The notes beneath the pieces are model-generated. The model worked only from the letters and a program-made list of their open reading frames with translations, did not search any database and was not told the DNA's origin. The translations under genes were made by a program, and so were the position numbers. From assembly GCA_947446635.1 (NCBI GenBank), contig CANFHF010000019.1:1-34379 (forward strand): a stretch of DNA of 34,379 nt. The letters are read 5' to 3'. This DNA is from Flavobacteriaceae bacterium. GTDB lineage: Bacteria; Bacteroidota; Bacteroidia; Flavobacteriales; Flavobacteriaceae. This document shows, piece by piece, positions 17,246 to 24,828 of this stretch (positions are counted from its first letter, which is position 1; each line of letters starts with the position of its first letter).

Positions 17246-18882
17246 TACATTTTCAAGATGCTTTTATACTCAGCACTATTGTTTAAAACGTTGACGGCTT
17301 TTTTGATTTCGAAGTTGTTTTGTAGGTAATATTGGTACAACCCTTCTTGATATTGGTAGCGTTTAATGATTTCATCCACCAATAAATTTTTGATTTCTCT
17401 TTGATTTTCATCCAATAGATTCGCTTCACTTTTTTGAAGCGCAGTAAGTAATTGTTGGTATTCTTTGTTAATGCTACTGTCAATTTTTTCTTTTTTGGCA
17501 CTAGCCAAAGTATTTTTCAAAGCGAGTTCCGTTTCAGTGTCAAAGGAAAACTGTACCTCTTTTAAAAACTGTTTAAAATCTTGATAATCGGCATCAGAAA
17601 TCGTTGGGATTTGGCTTCCCAAATCCGGATTTTTGTAATAATAACGAGTAGCATAATTAAATATCCCATCGTTTTTCACCAAGGCGTTAGCTATAGGGCT
17701 TGACTTGGCTTCTTCTAGTTCGATATCAGGCTGAATGCCACCGCCATCATAAACGGTTCTTCCTTTGCGGGTTTTGAAACTATTATAATTTTTAGCTTCT
17801 GTTTTAGTGGCGATTCCATTTTTGTCTTTATGGGCATAATCCAATGCCTGAATACATCTTCCCGAAGGAGTATAATAGCGAGAAATGGTAACTTTTAATT
17901 GTGTTCCATAGGTTAAATCCACGGGTCTTTGCACTAATCCTTTTCCAAAACTCCGGCTGCCAATAACCACGGCTCGATCTAAATCCTGTAAGGCTCCCGA
18001 AACAATTTCGGATGCAGAAGCACTTTTGCCATTGACCAAAATTACCAAAGGAATTTCAGTGTCAACAGGCTCATTGGAGGTCTTGTAGGTGTTGTTGTGT
18101 TTTTCAATCCTCGATTTAGTAGTTACTATTATTTCATTTTTTGGGACAAATAAATTACAAATAGCCACGGCTTCATTCAAAAGACCTCCTGGATTTCCCC
18201 TTAAATCTAGGACTATTTTTTCGGCACCATCTTTTTTTAATTGCTCTAAAGCGTCTTTGGTTTCCATTGCTGCTTTTTCTTTGAACTGAGATAAAACAAT
18301 GTAACCGGTTTTATCGTCTATTTTTCCAAAAAACGGCACCGATTTGATAGCGACTTCATCGAGTACAATTTGGGTGGTATTTGTTTTTCCTTGGCGAATG
18401 TATTTGATCTCAACTTTGGTGTTTTTTGCGCCTTTCAATAATTGCGAAGCATCCTCTTTGAAATCAGACAACATTACATCGCCTATTTGGATAATTTCGT
18501 CACCGGCTTTGAGACCAGCTTTGTCGGCAGGAAAATTTTTATAGGGTTCTTTGATGATTAATTTGTCTTCTTTTCGAGTTATTAGCGCGCCAATGCCAGT
18601 ATATTCTCCAGTATTGTTTATTTTGAATTTAACAACATCCTGCTCATTAAAATAAACCGTATAGGGATCGAGACTGGCCAACATTCCTTTGATAGCCTTA
18701 TCCATTAAATCGCCAGGATTTGTTTCGTCAACATAGTTCATGTTTAGCTCTTTAAAAAGCGTGGTGAATATTTCGATTTGCTTTGCAATTTCAAAGAAAT
18801 CGTCTTTGAAACTAACGCCAACAAATAGAAATGTAGAGGCTACAACAGGAAGGATATATTTTTTTTTAAAAAATGAAATCAT
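17245..18882 (-). CDS. S41-family C-terminal processing peptidase
   Basis: C-terminal processing proteases cut envelope proteins near their C-termini. The 545-residue protein has an N-terminal signal or membrane anchor (about 9-25), an N-terminal helical region, and a PDZ domain (about 92-165, YTGIGALI ... KAGLKAGDEIIQIG). The S41 catalytic core has LDLRGNPGG and NGKSASASE. The nucleophile is most likely Ser289 and the base Lys314 (RSFGKGLVQ), 25 residues apart as in other family members. A charged C-terminal extension (about 430-545) is rich in predicted helix. It lies between rnpA, 75 bases upstream, and the OmpA-domain gene, which overlaps its stop. Confidence 0.95.
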   Translation of the reverse strand: MISFFKKKYILPVVASTFLFVGVSFKDDFFEIAKQIEIFTTLFKELNMNYVDETNPGDLMDKAIKGMLASLDPYTVYFNEQDVVKFKINNTGEYTGIGALITRKEDKLIIKEPYKNFPADKAGLKAGDEIIQIGDVMLSDFKEDASQLLKGAKNTKVEIKYIRQGKTNTTQIVLDEVAIKSVPFFGKIDDKTGYIVLSQFKEKAAMETKDALEQLKKDGAEKIVLDLRGNPGGLLNEAVAICNLFVPKNEIIVTTKSRIEKHNNTYKTSNEPVDTEIPLVILVNGKSASASEIVSGALQDLDRAVVIGSRSFGKGLVQRPVDLTYGTQLKVTISRYYTPSGRCIQALDYAHKDKNGIATKTEAKNYNSFKTRKGRTVYDGGGIQPDIELEEAKSSPIANALVKNDGIFNYATRYYYKNPDLGSQIPTISDADYQDFKQFLKEVQFSFDTETELALKNTLASAKKEKIDSSINKEYQQLLTALQKSEANLLDENQREIKNLLVDEIIKRYQYQEGLYQYYLQNNFEIKKAVNVLNNSAEYKSILKM

Positions 18883-18957
18883 GGTTATTGGGGACTTAAT
18901 TTTAGACCACTAAAATAAGAATAAATCACCAATAATGGCATTGGCAAAAAACAAAAG

Positions 18958-19353
18958 TTACAATTCCTCATTTTTTATTTGAAGCACGAATTTTTCAAAC
19001 AATTGAACCGTTTTGGCATGGATTTCTTCATAAGTTAAACGGTCTTTGGTTTGATAAAAAAACATAAAAGCATAGGGTTTATCTAAATTATCAACCAGTA
19101 AATGTTTGTTTAATCTATAGGTTTCCCGAAGTACTCGTTTGAAGTAATTTCGGTCTACGGCATTTTTGAAATATTTTTTGGAAACCGAAACGCCCATTTT
19201 AATTTTTTGTGCTGAGTCTTCGAGAATACCATAATCACTTTCCACATAAACCAATCGCAAAGGATACTTTGACACCGATTTGCCTTTAGAAAAAAGTAAA
19301 TCTATCGTGATTTTACTTTTTAGCTTTTCGTTTTTTGGATAAGTGAAATTCAT
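18958..19353 (-). CDS. rnpA: Ribonuclease P protein component
   Basis: RnpA binds the RNA subunit of RNase P and helps it remove the 5' leader of tRNA precursors. The 131-residue protein has the diagnostic RNR motif NAVDRNYFKRVLRE (64-77), preceded by KMGVSVSKKYFK. The early part (KSKITIDLLFSKGKSV) also fits. rpmH, often next to rnpA in other bacteria, is not present here. The gene has an exact -7 box upstream and probably heads an operon with the S41 protease and OmpA-domain genes. Confidence 0.96.
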   Translation of the reverse strand: MNFTYPKNEKLKSKITIDLLFSKGKSVSKYPLRLVYVESDYGILEDSAQKIKMGVSVSKKYFKNAVDRNYFKRVLRETYRLNKHLLVDNLDKPYAFMFFYQTKDRLTYEEIHAKTVQLFEKFVLQIKNEEL

Positions 19354-19385
19354 TTTATGAAATATAAGGCCGATGTTTTAGAAAG

Positions 19386-19393
19386 CAAAGATA
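19386..19393 (-). promoter_or_regulatory. rnpA -7 box
   Basis: Exact TAnnTTTG match on the minus strand (TATCTTTG), ending 32 bases before the rnpA ATG. The divergent plsC-type gene has its own box at 19454-19461. Confidence 0.55.
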
Positions 19394-19453
19394 CAATTAA
19401 ACGCTAAAGGGCATTATTGTTTAGGATTAAAACCCCTCTTTAAAATTATTTCT

Positions 19454-19461
19454 TATTTTTG
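19454..19461 (+). promoter_or_regulatory. -7 box of first tandem plsC gene
   Basis: TATTTTTG, an exact TAnnTTTG match, 16 bases before the ATG at 19478. The same 8-base box lies in nearly the same place before the next paralogue (20321-20328). No -33 TTG is visible at the normal distance. Confidence 0.55.
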
Positions 19462-19477
19462 TTTCAAATATAAAAGA

Positions 19478-20212
19478 ATGAAGTTGTTTTTTTCGTACCC
19501 CATAACGCTAGTATATTATTTTGCTTATTTAGTTGTTCTGTGTACGATACAGCCCATTCAGTGGGTTGCTTTTAAGCTTTTTGGGGATCGTGGGTTAAAA
19601 ATAGCCTTTGATTATGTGGCTTTTTTTAGTTTAAAATGCAATCATATTTTAGGCACCAGATTTTCTTTCGAAAACAGAGCGTTAATTCCGAAAAATGCTA
19701 CTGTTATATTTGTTTCTAATCATCAAAGTTTGTTAGATACCGCTGGAATTATTTGGTATTTGAGAAAATTTAATTGTCTTTTTGTTACTAAAAAAGAACT
19801 TGGAAAAGGAATACCAAGCATTTCCTATTTTTTGCGCCATGGAAAATATGCTCTTATTGACCGAAGTAACCCTAAACAAGCGATTCCTCTAATAAAGTCT
19901 TTAGCAGAATATATTGAAAAAGAAAAAGCCTCTGCGGTTATTTTTCCTGAAGGCACCAGAAGTAAAACAGGGGAACCCAAAGAATTTGCACATAGTGGGC
20001 TCAAAATATTATGTAAATTTGCACCCTCAGCCTATGTGGTTCCAATAAGTATTAATAATTCTTGGAAAGTGTACCAACAGGGTTATTTTCCTTTAAGCTT
20101 AGGACATCATATTGTTTTTACAGTGCATAAACCACTGAAAGCAAGTGCGTTTTATTTTGAAGATTTAATGGAACTAACAGAAAAAACAATTGTTCAAGGC
20201 GTTAAACTCTAA
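19478..20212 (+). CDS. PlsC-family acyltransferase (tandem copy 1)
   Basis: This 244-residue phospholipid acyltransferase has an N-terminal membrane segment (about 8-26), the catalytic HX4D motif NHQSLLD (H82, D87), and FPEGTRSKTG (156-165). It is colinear with the neighbour at 20344, sharing HILGT, LRKF, ELGKGIPS, LRHG, LAEYIEK, KEFA, LKILCK, SAYVVPI and FTVHKPL at the same positions. It should acylate the sn-2 position of lysophosphatidic acid at the inner membrane. The pair with the next gene is a tandem duplication, and a fatty-acid desaturase follows, which suggests a membrane-lipid module. Confidence 0.92.
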   Translation: MKLFFSYPITLVYYFAYLVVLCTIQPIQWVAFKLFGDRGLKIAFDYVAFFSLKCNHILGTRFSFENRALIPKNATVIFVSNHQSLLDTAGIIWYLRKFNCLFVTKKELGKGIPSISYFLRHGKYALIDRSNPKQAIPLIKSLAEYIEKEKASAVIFPEGTRSKTGEPKEFAHSGLKILCKFAPSAYVVPISINNSWKVYQQGYFPLSLGHHIVFTVHKPLKASAFYFEDLMELTEKTIVQGVKL

Positions 20213-20320
20213 TCTCTTTTGTTTTAAACAAGATTACCACCTAAGAAAATCTTCAGTATATTGGGTTTTGTAGGAATTTCTGGTTTTTCTCTTCATAGCG
20301 GCAAACAAAAATATATTTCT

Positions 20321-20328
20321 TATTTTTG
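20321..20328 (+). promoter_or_regulatory. -7 box of second tandem plsC gene
   Basis: TATTTTTG, exact TAnnTTTG, 15 bases before ATG 20344. A TTG inside this box opens the same frame at 20326, but using it as the start would place the promoter inside the gene, so ATG 20344 is preferred. Confidence 0.6.
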
Positions 20329-20343
20329 CCAAAAAATTATAAA

Positions 20344-21081
20344 ATGCAAAAAATCATATCTTACCCAATATCTTTTATTGCAATTCTTATATTTCTATTG
20401 ACTTTAGTTTTTTTTCATCCCATTCAATGGATTTGTTTCAATGTTTTTGGGTATGAATCTCATAAAAAAAGTGTTGATTATATGAACCTTATTTTGTTGA
20501 GAATCGGACATATTTTAGGAACGACCTATACAACAGACAATCTAGAAAATATTCCTAAAGACGTGCCGGTTATTTTTGTAGCGAATCATCAAGGGATGTA
20601 TGATATTATTGGAATGGTTTGGTTTTTGAGAAAATTTCATCCAAAATTTGTAAGTAAAATAGAATTAGGAAAAGGAATCCCAAGTGTTTCGTATAATTTA
20701 AGACATGGAGGATCAGTGCTTATTGACAGGAAAGAGCCTAAAACCGCTCTCCCAATAATTAAAGGATTGGCAGAATATATTGAAAAACACAAAAGATCAG
20801 CGGTAATTTTTCCGGAAGGAACCAGAAGCAAAACAGGCAGTCCAAAAGAATTTGCACAAACGGGATTGAAAATATTGTGTAAATATGCGCCTTCGGCTTA
20901 TGTGGTTCCAATAACGATAAATAATTCATGGAAGTTTTTCAGATTCGGATTTTTCCCCTATGGTATAGGAAATCATCTTATCTTTACCGTTCATAAACCC
21001 TTAATGGTAAAGGAATTTGATTTTGCCCAAATAATGCAGCAAACAGAAAAAGCAATTGTTCAAGGAATAAATAAAGTATAA
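20344..21081 (+). CDS. PlsC-family acyltransferase (tandem copy 2)
   Basis: This 245-residue paralogue of the preceding gene has the HX4D motif NHQGMYD (H82, D87) and FPEGTRSKTG (156-165) at exactly the same residue numbers as copy 1. Both copies keep the catalytic residues, so neither looks like a pseudogene. The differences cluster in the N-terminal membrane segment and around residues 84-100, next to the active site. This could reflect different acyl-donor preference. It has its own -7 box, so it can be expressed separately from copy 1. Confidence 0.92.
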   Translation: MQKIISYPISFIAILIFLLTLVFFHPIQWICFNVFGYESHKKSVDYMNLILLRIGHILGTTYTTDNLENIPKDVPVIFVANHQGMYDIIGMVWFLRKFHPKFVSKIELGKGIPSVSYNLRHGGSVLIDRKEPKTALPIIKGLAEYIEKHKRSAVIFPEGTRSKTGSPKEFAQTGLKILCKYAPSAYVVPITINNSWKFFRFGFFPYGIGNHLIFTVHKPLMVKEFDFAQIMQQTEKAIVQGINKV

Positions 21082-21108
21082 TTAGATTTTGAATCTAGGA
21101 GGAATCTT

Positions 21109-21134
21109 AAATCTAAAATCCCAAATCTAAAATT
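21109..21134. repeat. AATCTAAAAT-type intergenic repeat, two copies
   Basis: AAATCTAAAATC (21109-21120) and AAATCTAAAATT (21123-21134) lie just before the desaturase start. The same 12-mer recurs at 33183-33194 and, inverted, at 22882-22893. All are between genes. Confidence 0.6.
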
Positions 21135-21138
21135 AAAA

Positions 21139-22125
21139 ATGTCTATTAAAAACATTCGACTAGAAGTGATGCAGCTTTTAGAAAAAAACGTCAGCAGTTA
21201 TGTTGACCAATATCTGATCCCAGTAGAAAAAATTTGGCAACCCTCTGATTTTTTGCCTAATTCCGAAGGAGATAATTTCATGGAAGAAGTAAAAGAACTT
21301 AGAGAGATTTCAAAAGACTTACCCTATGATTTTTGGGTTGCTATGGTAGGGGATATGATTACTGAGGAAGCCTTGCCAACCTATGAAAACTGGCTAATGG
21401 AGGTTGAAGGAGTAGATAATCTAGAAAGAAACGGTTGGGCACAATGGGTGCGTCAATGGACGGGAGAAGAAAATCGACACGGAGATTTATTGAACAAATA
21501 CCTTTATTTGTCCGGGCGTGTTAATATGCGCGAAATCGAAATGACCACGCAACATCTTATTAATGATGGTTTCGACATTGGAACCGGAAGAGATCCGTAT
21601 AAAAACTTTGTATATACTAGTTTCCAAGAATTAGCAACTTATGTTTCTCACAACAGGGTTTCACAATTAGCCAAAAGTTACGGCGATACTAAATTAGCTA
21701 AAATGTGTAAAATGATTGCAGGAGATGAAATGCGTCATCACCTTGCCTATAGCGAATTTGTGAACCAGATTTTTAAAATTGATCCAAGCGAAATGATGCT
21801 TGCTTTTCAATACATGATGAAAGCAAAAATTGTGATGCCAGCTCATTTCTTGAGAGAATCAGGCCAAAAAATCAGTTCTGCTTTCGAACATTTTTCAGAT
21901 TCTGCGCAACGAATAGGGGTGTATACTGCTAATGATTATGTGGAGATTATGCAAAAACTAATCGAGAAATGGGAGATTGATAAAATAGGAAGCTTAACCG
22001 ATGAGGCTGAAAAAGCAAGAGATTACTTGATGAAGTTACCGGCTAGAATGGCTAGAATTTCAGAAAGATTGGTAATTCCTCAAGAGTCATTCCAATTTAA
22101 ATGGGTGGAACCGGCGAGATTGTAG
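21139..22125 (+). CDS. Acyl-ACP desaturase (soluble di-iron type)
   Basis: Soluble desaturases introduce a double bond into acyl-ACP using O2 and ferredoxin. The 328-residue protein has both di-iron motifs: EENRH (110-114) and DEMRHH (196-201), with further candidate ligands in FWVAMVGDMITEEALPTYENW and SFQE (161-164). Most bacterial homologues of plant stearoyl-ACP desaturase look like this. Its placement 57 bases after two plsC paralogues supports a role in tuning unsaturation of phospholipids. Position of the double bond cannot be inferred. A strong terminator follows. Confidence 0.93.
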   Translation: MSIKNIRLEVMQLLEKNVSSYVDQYLIPVEKIWQPSDFLPNSEGDNFMEEVKELREISKDLPYDFWVAMVGDMITEEALPTYENWLMEVEGVDNLERNGWAQWVRQWTGEENRHGDLLNKYLYLSGRVNMREIEMTTQHLINDGFDIGTGRDPYKNFVYTSFQELATYVSHNRVSQLAKSYGDTKLAKMCKMIAGDEMRHHLAYSEFVNQIFKIDPSEMMLAFQYMMKAKIVMPAHFLRESGQKISSAFEHFSDSAQRIGVYTANDYVEIMQKLIEKWEIDKIGSLTDEAEKARDYLMKLPARMARISERLVIPQESFQFKWVEPARL

Positions 22126-22148
22126 ACTTAGAATTGTTATTAAAATCG

Positions 22149-22188
22149 AATGCTGATTTTTGAGACTATCTTAAAAATCAGCATTTTT
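22149..22188 (+). terminator. Terminator after the desaturase gene
   Basis: A perfect 13-bp stem, AATGCTGATTTTT / AAAAATCAGCATT, with an 11-base loop and then a short T run. It lies 23 bases after the stop codon. Confidence 0.88.
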
Positions 22189-22206
22189 TATAAACACACT
22201 TGAAAG

Positions 22207-22860
22207 ATGGATAATTCAGACCTAGTCAACAAAACCATACTTTTTGTAAAGGAAACATTAGAAAATGCCGAAGGCGGACACGATTGGTTTCACATCGAAA
22301 GGGTATATAAAAATGCGGTATCAATTGCGGATGGAGAAGTTTGTGATATGATGGTCATAAAATTAGCGTCGCTTCTTCACGATATTGCCGACAGCAAGTT
22401 TCATGATGGGGATGAAACCATTGGCCCAAAAATAGCGCGTGATTTTCTTGAAAGTGAAAATATTGATGAAGCCACAATTCAACATATCATCAATATTATA
22501 GAAAACAGCTCTTTTAAGGGCGGAAACACAGAATGCCAATTCTCCTCCATAGAGTTAGATATTGTTCAAGATGCGGATCGATTAGATGCCATGGGAGCCA
22601 TTGGCATTGCCAGGACCTTCAATTATGGCGGTTTCAAAAACAGACCTTTATATAATCCGAATTGCACTCCAAATCTTCACATGAGTAAGGAAGAATATAA
22701 AAATAGCAAAGCGCCAACGATCAATCATTTTTATGAAAAACTATTGCTTTTAAAGGACAAAATGAATACTGAAACCGCTAAAAAAATAGCTCAGGAGAGG
22801 CATCAATTCATGGTTACTTTCCTTTCTCGGTTTTATGCCGAATGGGATGGTGAAAAATAG
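22207..22860 (+). CDS. HD-domain phosphohydrolase
   Basis: This 217-residue metal-dependent phosphohydrolase of the HD superfamily (YedJ-like branch) shows the expected metal ligands: His29 in GHDWFHIERV, the His-Asp doublet 58-59 in ASLLHDIAD, and a downstream Asp in QDADRLDAMGAIG (about 122-126). The substrate is unknown; relatives may act on nucleotides. It begins 81 bases after the desaturase and is separated from it by a terminator, so it is likely a separate transcript. Confidence 0.9.
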   Translation: MDNSDLVNKTILFVKETLENAEGGHDWFHIERVYKNAVSIADGEVCDMMVIKLASLLHDIADSKFHDGDETIGPKIARDFLESENIDEATIQHIINIIENSSFKGGNTECQFSSIELDIVQDADRLDAMGAIGIARTFNYGGFKNRPLYNPNCTPNLHMSKEEYKNSKAPTINHFYEKLLLLKDKMNTETAKKIAQERHQFMVTFLSRFYAEWDGEK

Positions 22861-22881
22861 TATTTTAGATTGCAGAATAAC

Positions 22882-22893
22882 GATTTTAGATTT
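22882..22893. repeat. AATCTAAAATC-type repeat, inverted copy
   Basis: GATTTTAGATTT, the exact reverse complement of the 12-mer at 21109-21120 and 33183-33194. It lies in the gap between the HD gene and the convergent small gene. Confidence 0.5.
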
Positions 22894-22973
22894 CAGATTT
22901 GTTTCGAAAGGAGAAGAGTTTTAAGATTTAAAAAAATTAAAATGCTCTTTAATTTGATTTTAGATGTTTATAA

Positions 22974-23372
22974 TCAAATTCCTTTTTCCTTCATCGCTAT
23001 AATCACATCCGAGGCATTCTTGAAAGTAGGCGCTTGTTCAATAATACTTCCTATACGCTTTTTGTTCAGTTTAAAAGTAATATCGTTCTCGGTCGTAAAC
23101 AATAGGGCTGTTAAAAACGGATTATTCATATAAGGTGCTAAAACAAAAAAAGCCTCTTCCAACGAATGGAAACTTTCCACCTCCTCGGTTTTATAACGCG
23201 CTGTTATCGAAAGGCTAAACAGGTCCTTTTCCAATAAAACAGGACGCACATAGATGTTTTTTAATTCGGTGTCACCAATGGTTTTGGCCAAAGTTAATTT
23301 GGCATACGTTTTATTCGCGATGCTTTCTTTTACTTTTTCCCAGAATTGGGCAAATACGGGTTGGAAGGACAT
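22974..23372 (-). CDS. Conserved-looking small protein of unknown function
   Basis: I cannot assign this 132-residue protein securely. It has no signal peptide or membrane segment and looks like a soluble alpha/beta domain. The pattern YAKLTLAKTIGDTELKNIYV ... LSITARYKTEEV ... ALLFTTENDITFKLNKKRIG resembles the N-terminal domain of some SAM-dependent methyltransferases, but no methyltransferase domain follows; this likeness is from memory and uncertain. It starts 34 bases after the enoyl-CoA hydratase stop and probably shares its transcript. Codon use and spacing support a real gene. Confidence 0.7.
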   Translation of the reverse strand: MSFQPVFAQFWEKVKESIANKTYAKLTLAKTIGDTELKNIYVRPVLLEKDLFSLSITARYKTEEVESFHSLEEAFFVLAPYMNNPFLTALLFTTENDITFKLNKKRIGSIIEQAPTFKNASDVIIAMKEKGI

Positions 23373-23406
23373 ATGGTAAATTTTTTATGATGGATTATTA
23401 ATGGGA

Positions 23407-24189
23407 TTATTTTCCTTTAAAAGCGGCCTTCCTCTTTTCTAAAAAGGCGGTTGTTCCTTCCTTGAAATCGTCAGTGGCAAAACATTCGCCAAAAGCTTTG
23501 ATTTCAACATCAAAACCATTTACGCTAGCTATAAAGTTGGCGTTTATAGCCTCAATCGCTTTGGCAATAGCCAAGGGAGAATTTTTGGTTATGCGTTGCG
23601 CTAATGCTTTTGTGAAATCTAAAAGTGCTGCTTGGGGTAGAACATGATTGACTAATCCGTAATTTTTTGCCGTTTCAGCATCAATCATTCCCGCAGTTAG
23701 AATCATTTCCATGGCGCGACCTTTGCCAACAAGTTGCGGCAAACGTTGTGTTCCTCCATAACCCGGAATGACGCCAAGTGAAGTTTCCGGCAAGCCCATT
23801 TTGGCATTATCCGATGCGATTCTAAAATGACAAGCCATCGCCAATTCTAGGCCGCCGCCAAGGGCAAAACCATTGATAGCCGCAATCACTGGGGTTTTAA
23901 GGTTTTCGATAAAATCAAATAATAGTTGTTGTCCTTTTGCGGCGAGTTGCGCCCCTTCTTCAGCTGAAAAATGAGCAAATTCTGCAATATCAGCGCCAGC
24001 TACAAAAGCCTTTTCTCCGCTTCCTGTTATAATAATTACCCGTAAATCGGGATTTTCATCTGTTAATTTTATTGTTTCGTGCAGTTCTTGAATGGTCGCT
24101 TTGTTTAAGGCATTTAATTTCTCCGGACGATTAATATAAATAGTGGCAATACCTTTTTCACGTTCCAATAGGATGTTTTCTAGTGCCAT
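23407..24189 (-). CDS. Enoyl-CoA hydratase
   Basis: Crotonase-family enzyme that adds water to 2-enoyl-CoA, as in beta-oxidation. The 260-residue protein has the oxyanion-hole motifs AFVAGADIAEF and NGFALGGGLELAMAC. Both catalytic glutamates of classical hydratases are present, at E115 (GGGLELAM) and E135 (GLPETSLG). PGYGGTQRLP and a typical C-terminus (EGTTAFLEKRKAAFKGK) follow. Chain-length preference is unknown. It lies downstream of hemJ by 84 bases on the same strand; a weak hairpin (24243-24260) separates them. Confidence 0.95.
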   Translation of the reverse strand: MALENILLEREKGIATIYINRPEKLNALNKATIQELHETIKLTDENPDLRVIIITGSGEKAFVAGADIAEFAHFSAEEGAQLAAKGQQLLFDFIENLKTPVIAAINGFALGGGLELAMACHFRIASDNAKMGLPETSLGVIPGYGGTQRLPQLVGKGRAMEMILTAGMIDAETAKNYGLVNHVLPQAALLDFTKALAQRITKNSPLAIAKAIEAINANFIASVNGFDVEIKAFGECFATDDFKEGTTAFLEKRKAAFKGK

Positions 24190-24273
24190 AATTTTAAGGG
24201 TGTTTAAAATTTAAAAAATTTTTACTCCAGATTGAGGGGAACACTTCAATACCTTGAAGTCTTTGAACCTATT

Positions 24274-24813
24274 TTAGGATTTGTTTTTCTCTCGAATACG
24301 TTTGTAAAACTTAAACCCAAGCATAATTAAAATTGAAAATAAAGCAATCCCAATAACCCCATAAATCCAATTTACGGCGTTTTTTAGAATGACTAAAAAC
24401 ACCACGGCAAAAAGAATTAGGGTTGCTCCTTCATTCCACAAACGCATAAAATTCGGGCTATATTTTACTTCGTCGTTTTGCAAATCCTTGAATATTTGAT
24501 GGCATTTTAAATGATAGATAAACAACAAAACAACAAAAACTAATTTTACTTGCATCCAAGACATTTCTAAAAGACCTGGATTTAAATGCAATAATGAAAG
24601 TGCAAAAATGGTCGCTAAAATTGCACTTGGCCAAGCGATAATATACCATAAGCGATAGGTCATTATTTTGTATTGTTTTTGCAGGATTTCCTTTTCTGGC
24701 GAAGGTTTTTCGTTGGCTTCAATTTGGTAAACAAACAAGCGAACAATATAAAAAAGGCCCGCAAACCAAGTAATGACAAAGATGAGGTGAAGGGATTTAA
24801 GATAATCGTACAT
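24274..24813 (-). CDS. hemJ: Protoporphyrinogen oxidase HemJ (CopD-like membrane protein)
   Basis: HemJ oxidises protoporphyrinogen IX to protoporphyrin IX in bacteria lacking HemG and HemY. The 179-residue protein has four membrane segments and the family's N-terminal signature around LKSLHLIFVITWFAGLFY, with a conserved His9 in the first helix. The later LRLWY, WMQVKLV and YHLKCHQIF segments are similar to HemJ. It begins 15 bases after the ferrochelatase stop, and the product of HemJ is the substrate of ferrochelatase, which strongly supports the assignment. A generic CopD-like role is the alternative. Confidence 0.88.
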   Translation of the reverse strand: MYDYLKSLHLIFVITWFAGLFYIVRLFVYQIEANEKPSPEKEILQKQYKIMTYRLWYIIAWPSAILATIFALSLLHLNPGLLEMSWMQVKLVFVVLLFIYHLKCHQIFKDLQNDEVKYSPNFMRLWNEGATLILFAVVFLVILKNAVNWIYGVIGIALFSILIMLGFKFYKRIREKNKS

Positions 24814-24828
24814 ACTATTATTTTTAGG

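Noticed and set aside
22870..23133. Plus-strand reading frame of 87 codons after the HD gene
   Set aside because: It overlaps the 3' half of the better-supported minus-strand gene at 22974-23372 and its first part is repeat-like non-coding DNA.
24243..24260. ACTTCAA / TTGAAGT hairpin after hemJ as a terminator
   Set aside because: The stem is only 7 bp and no T run follows in the direction of transcription.
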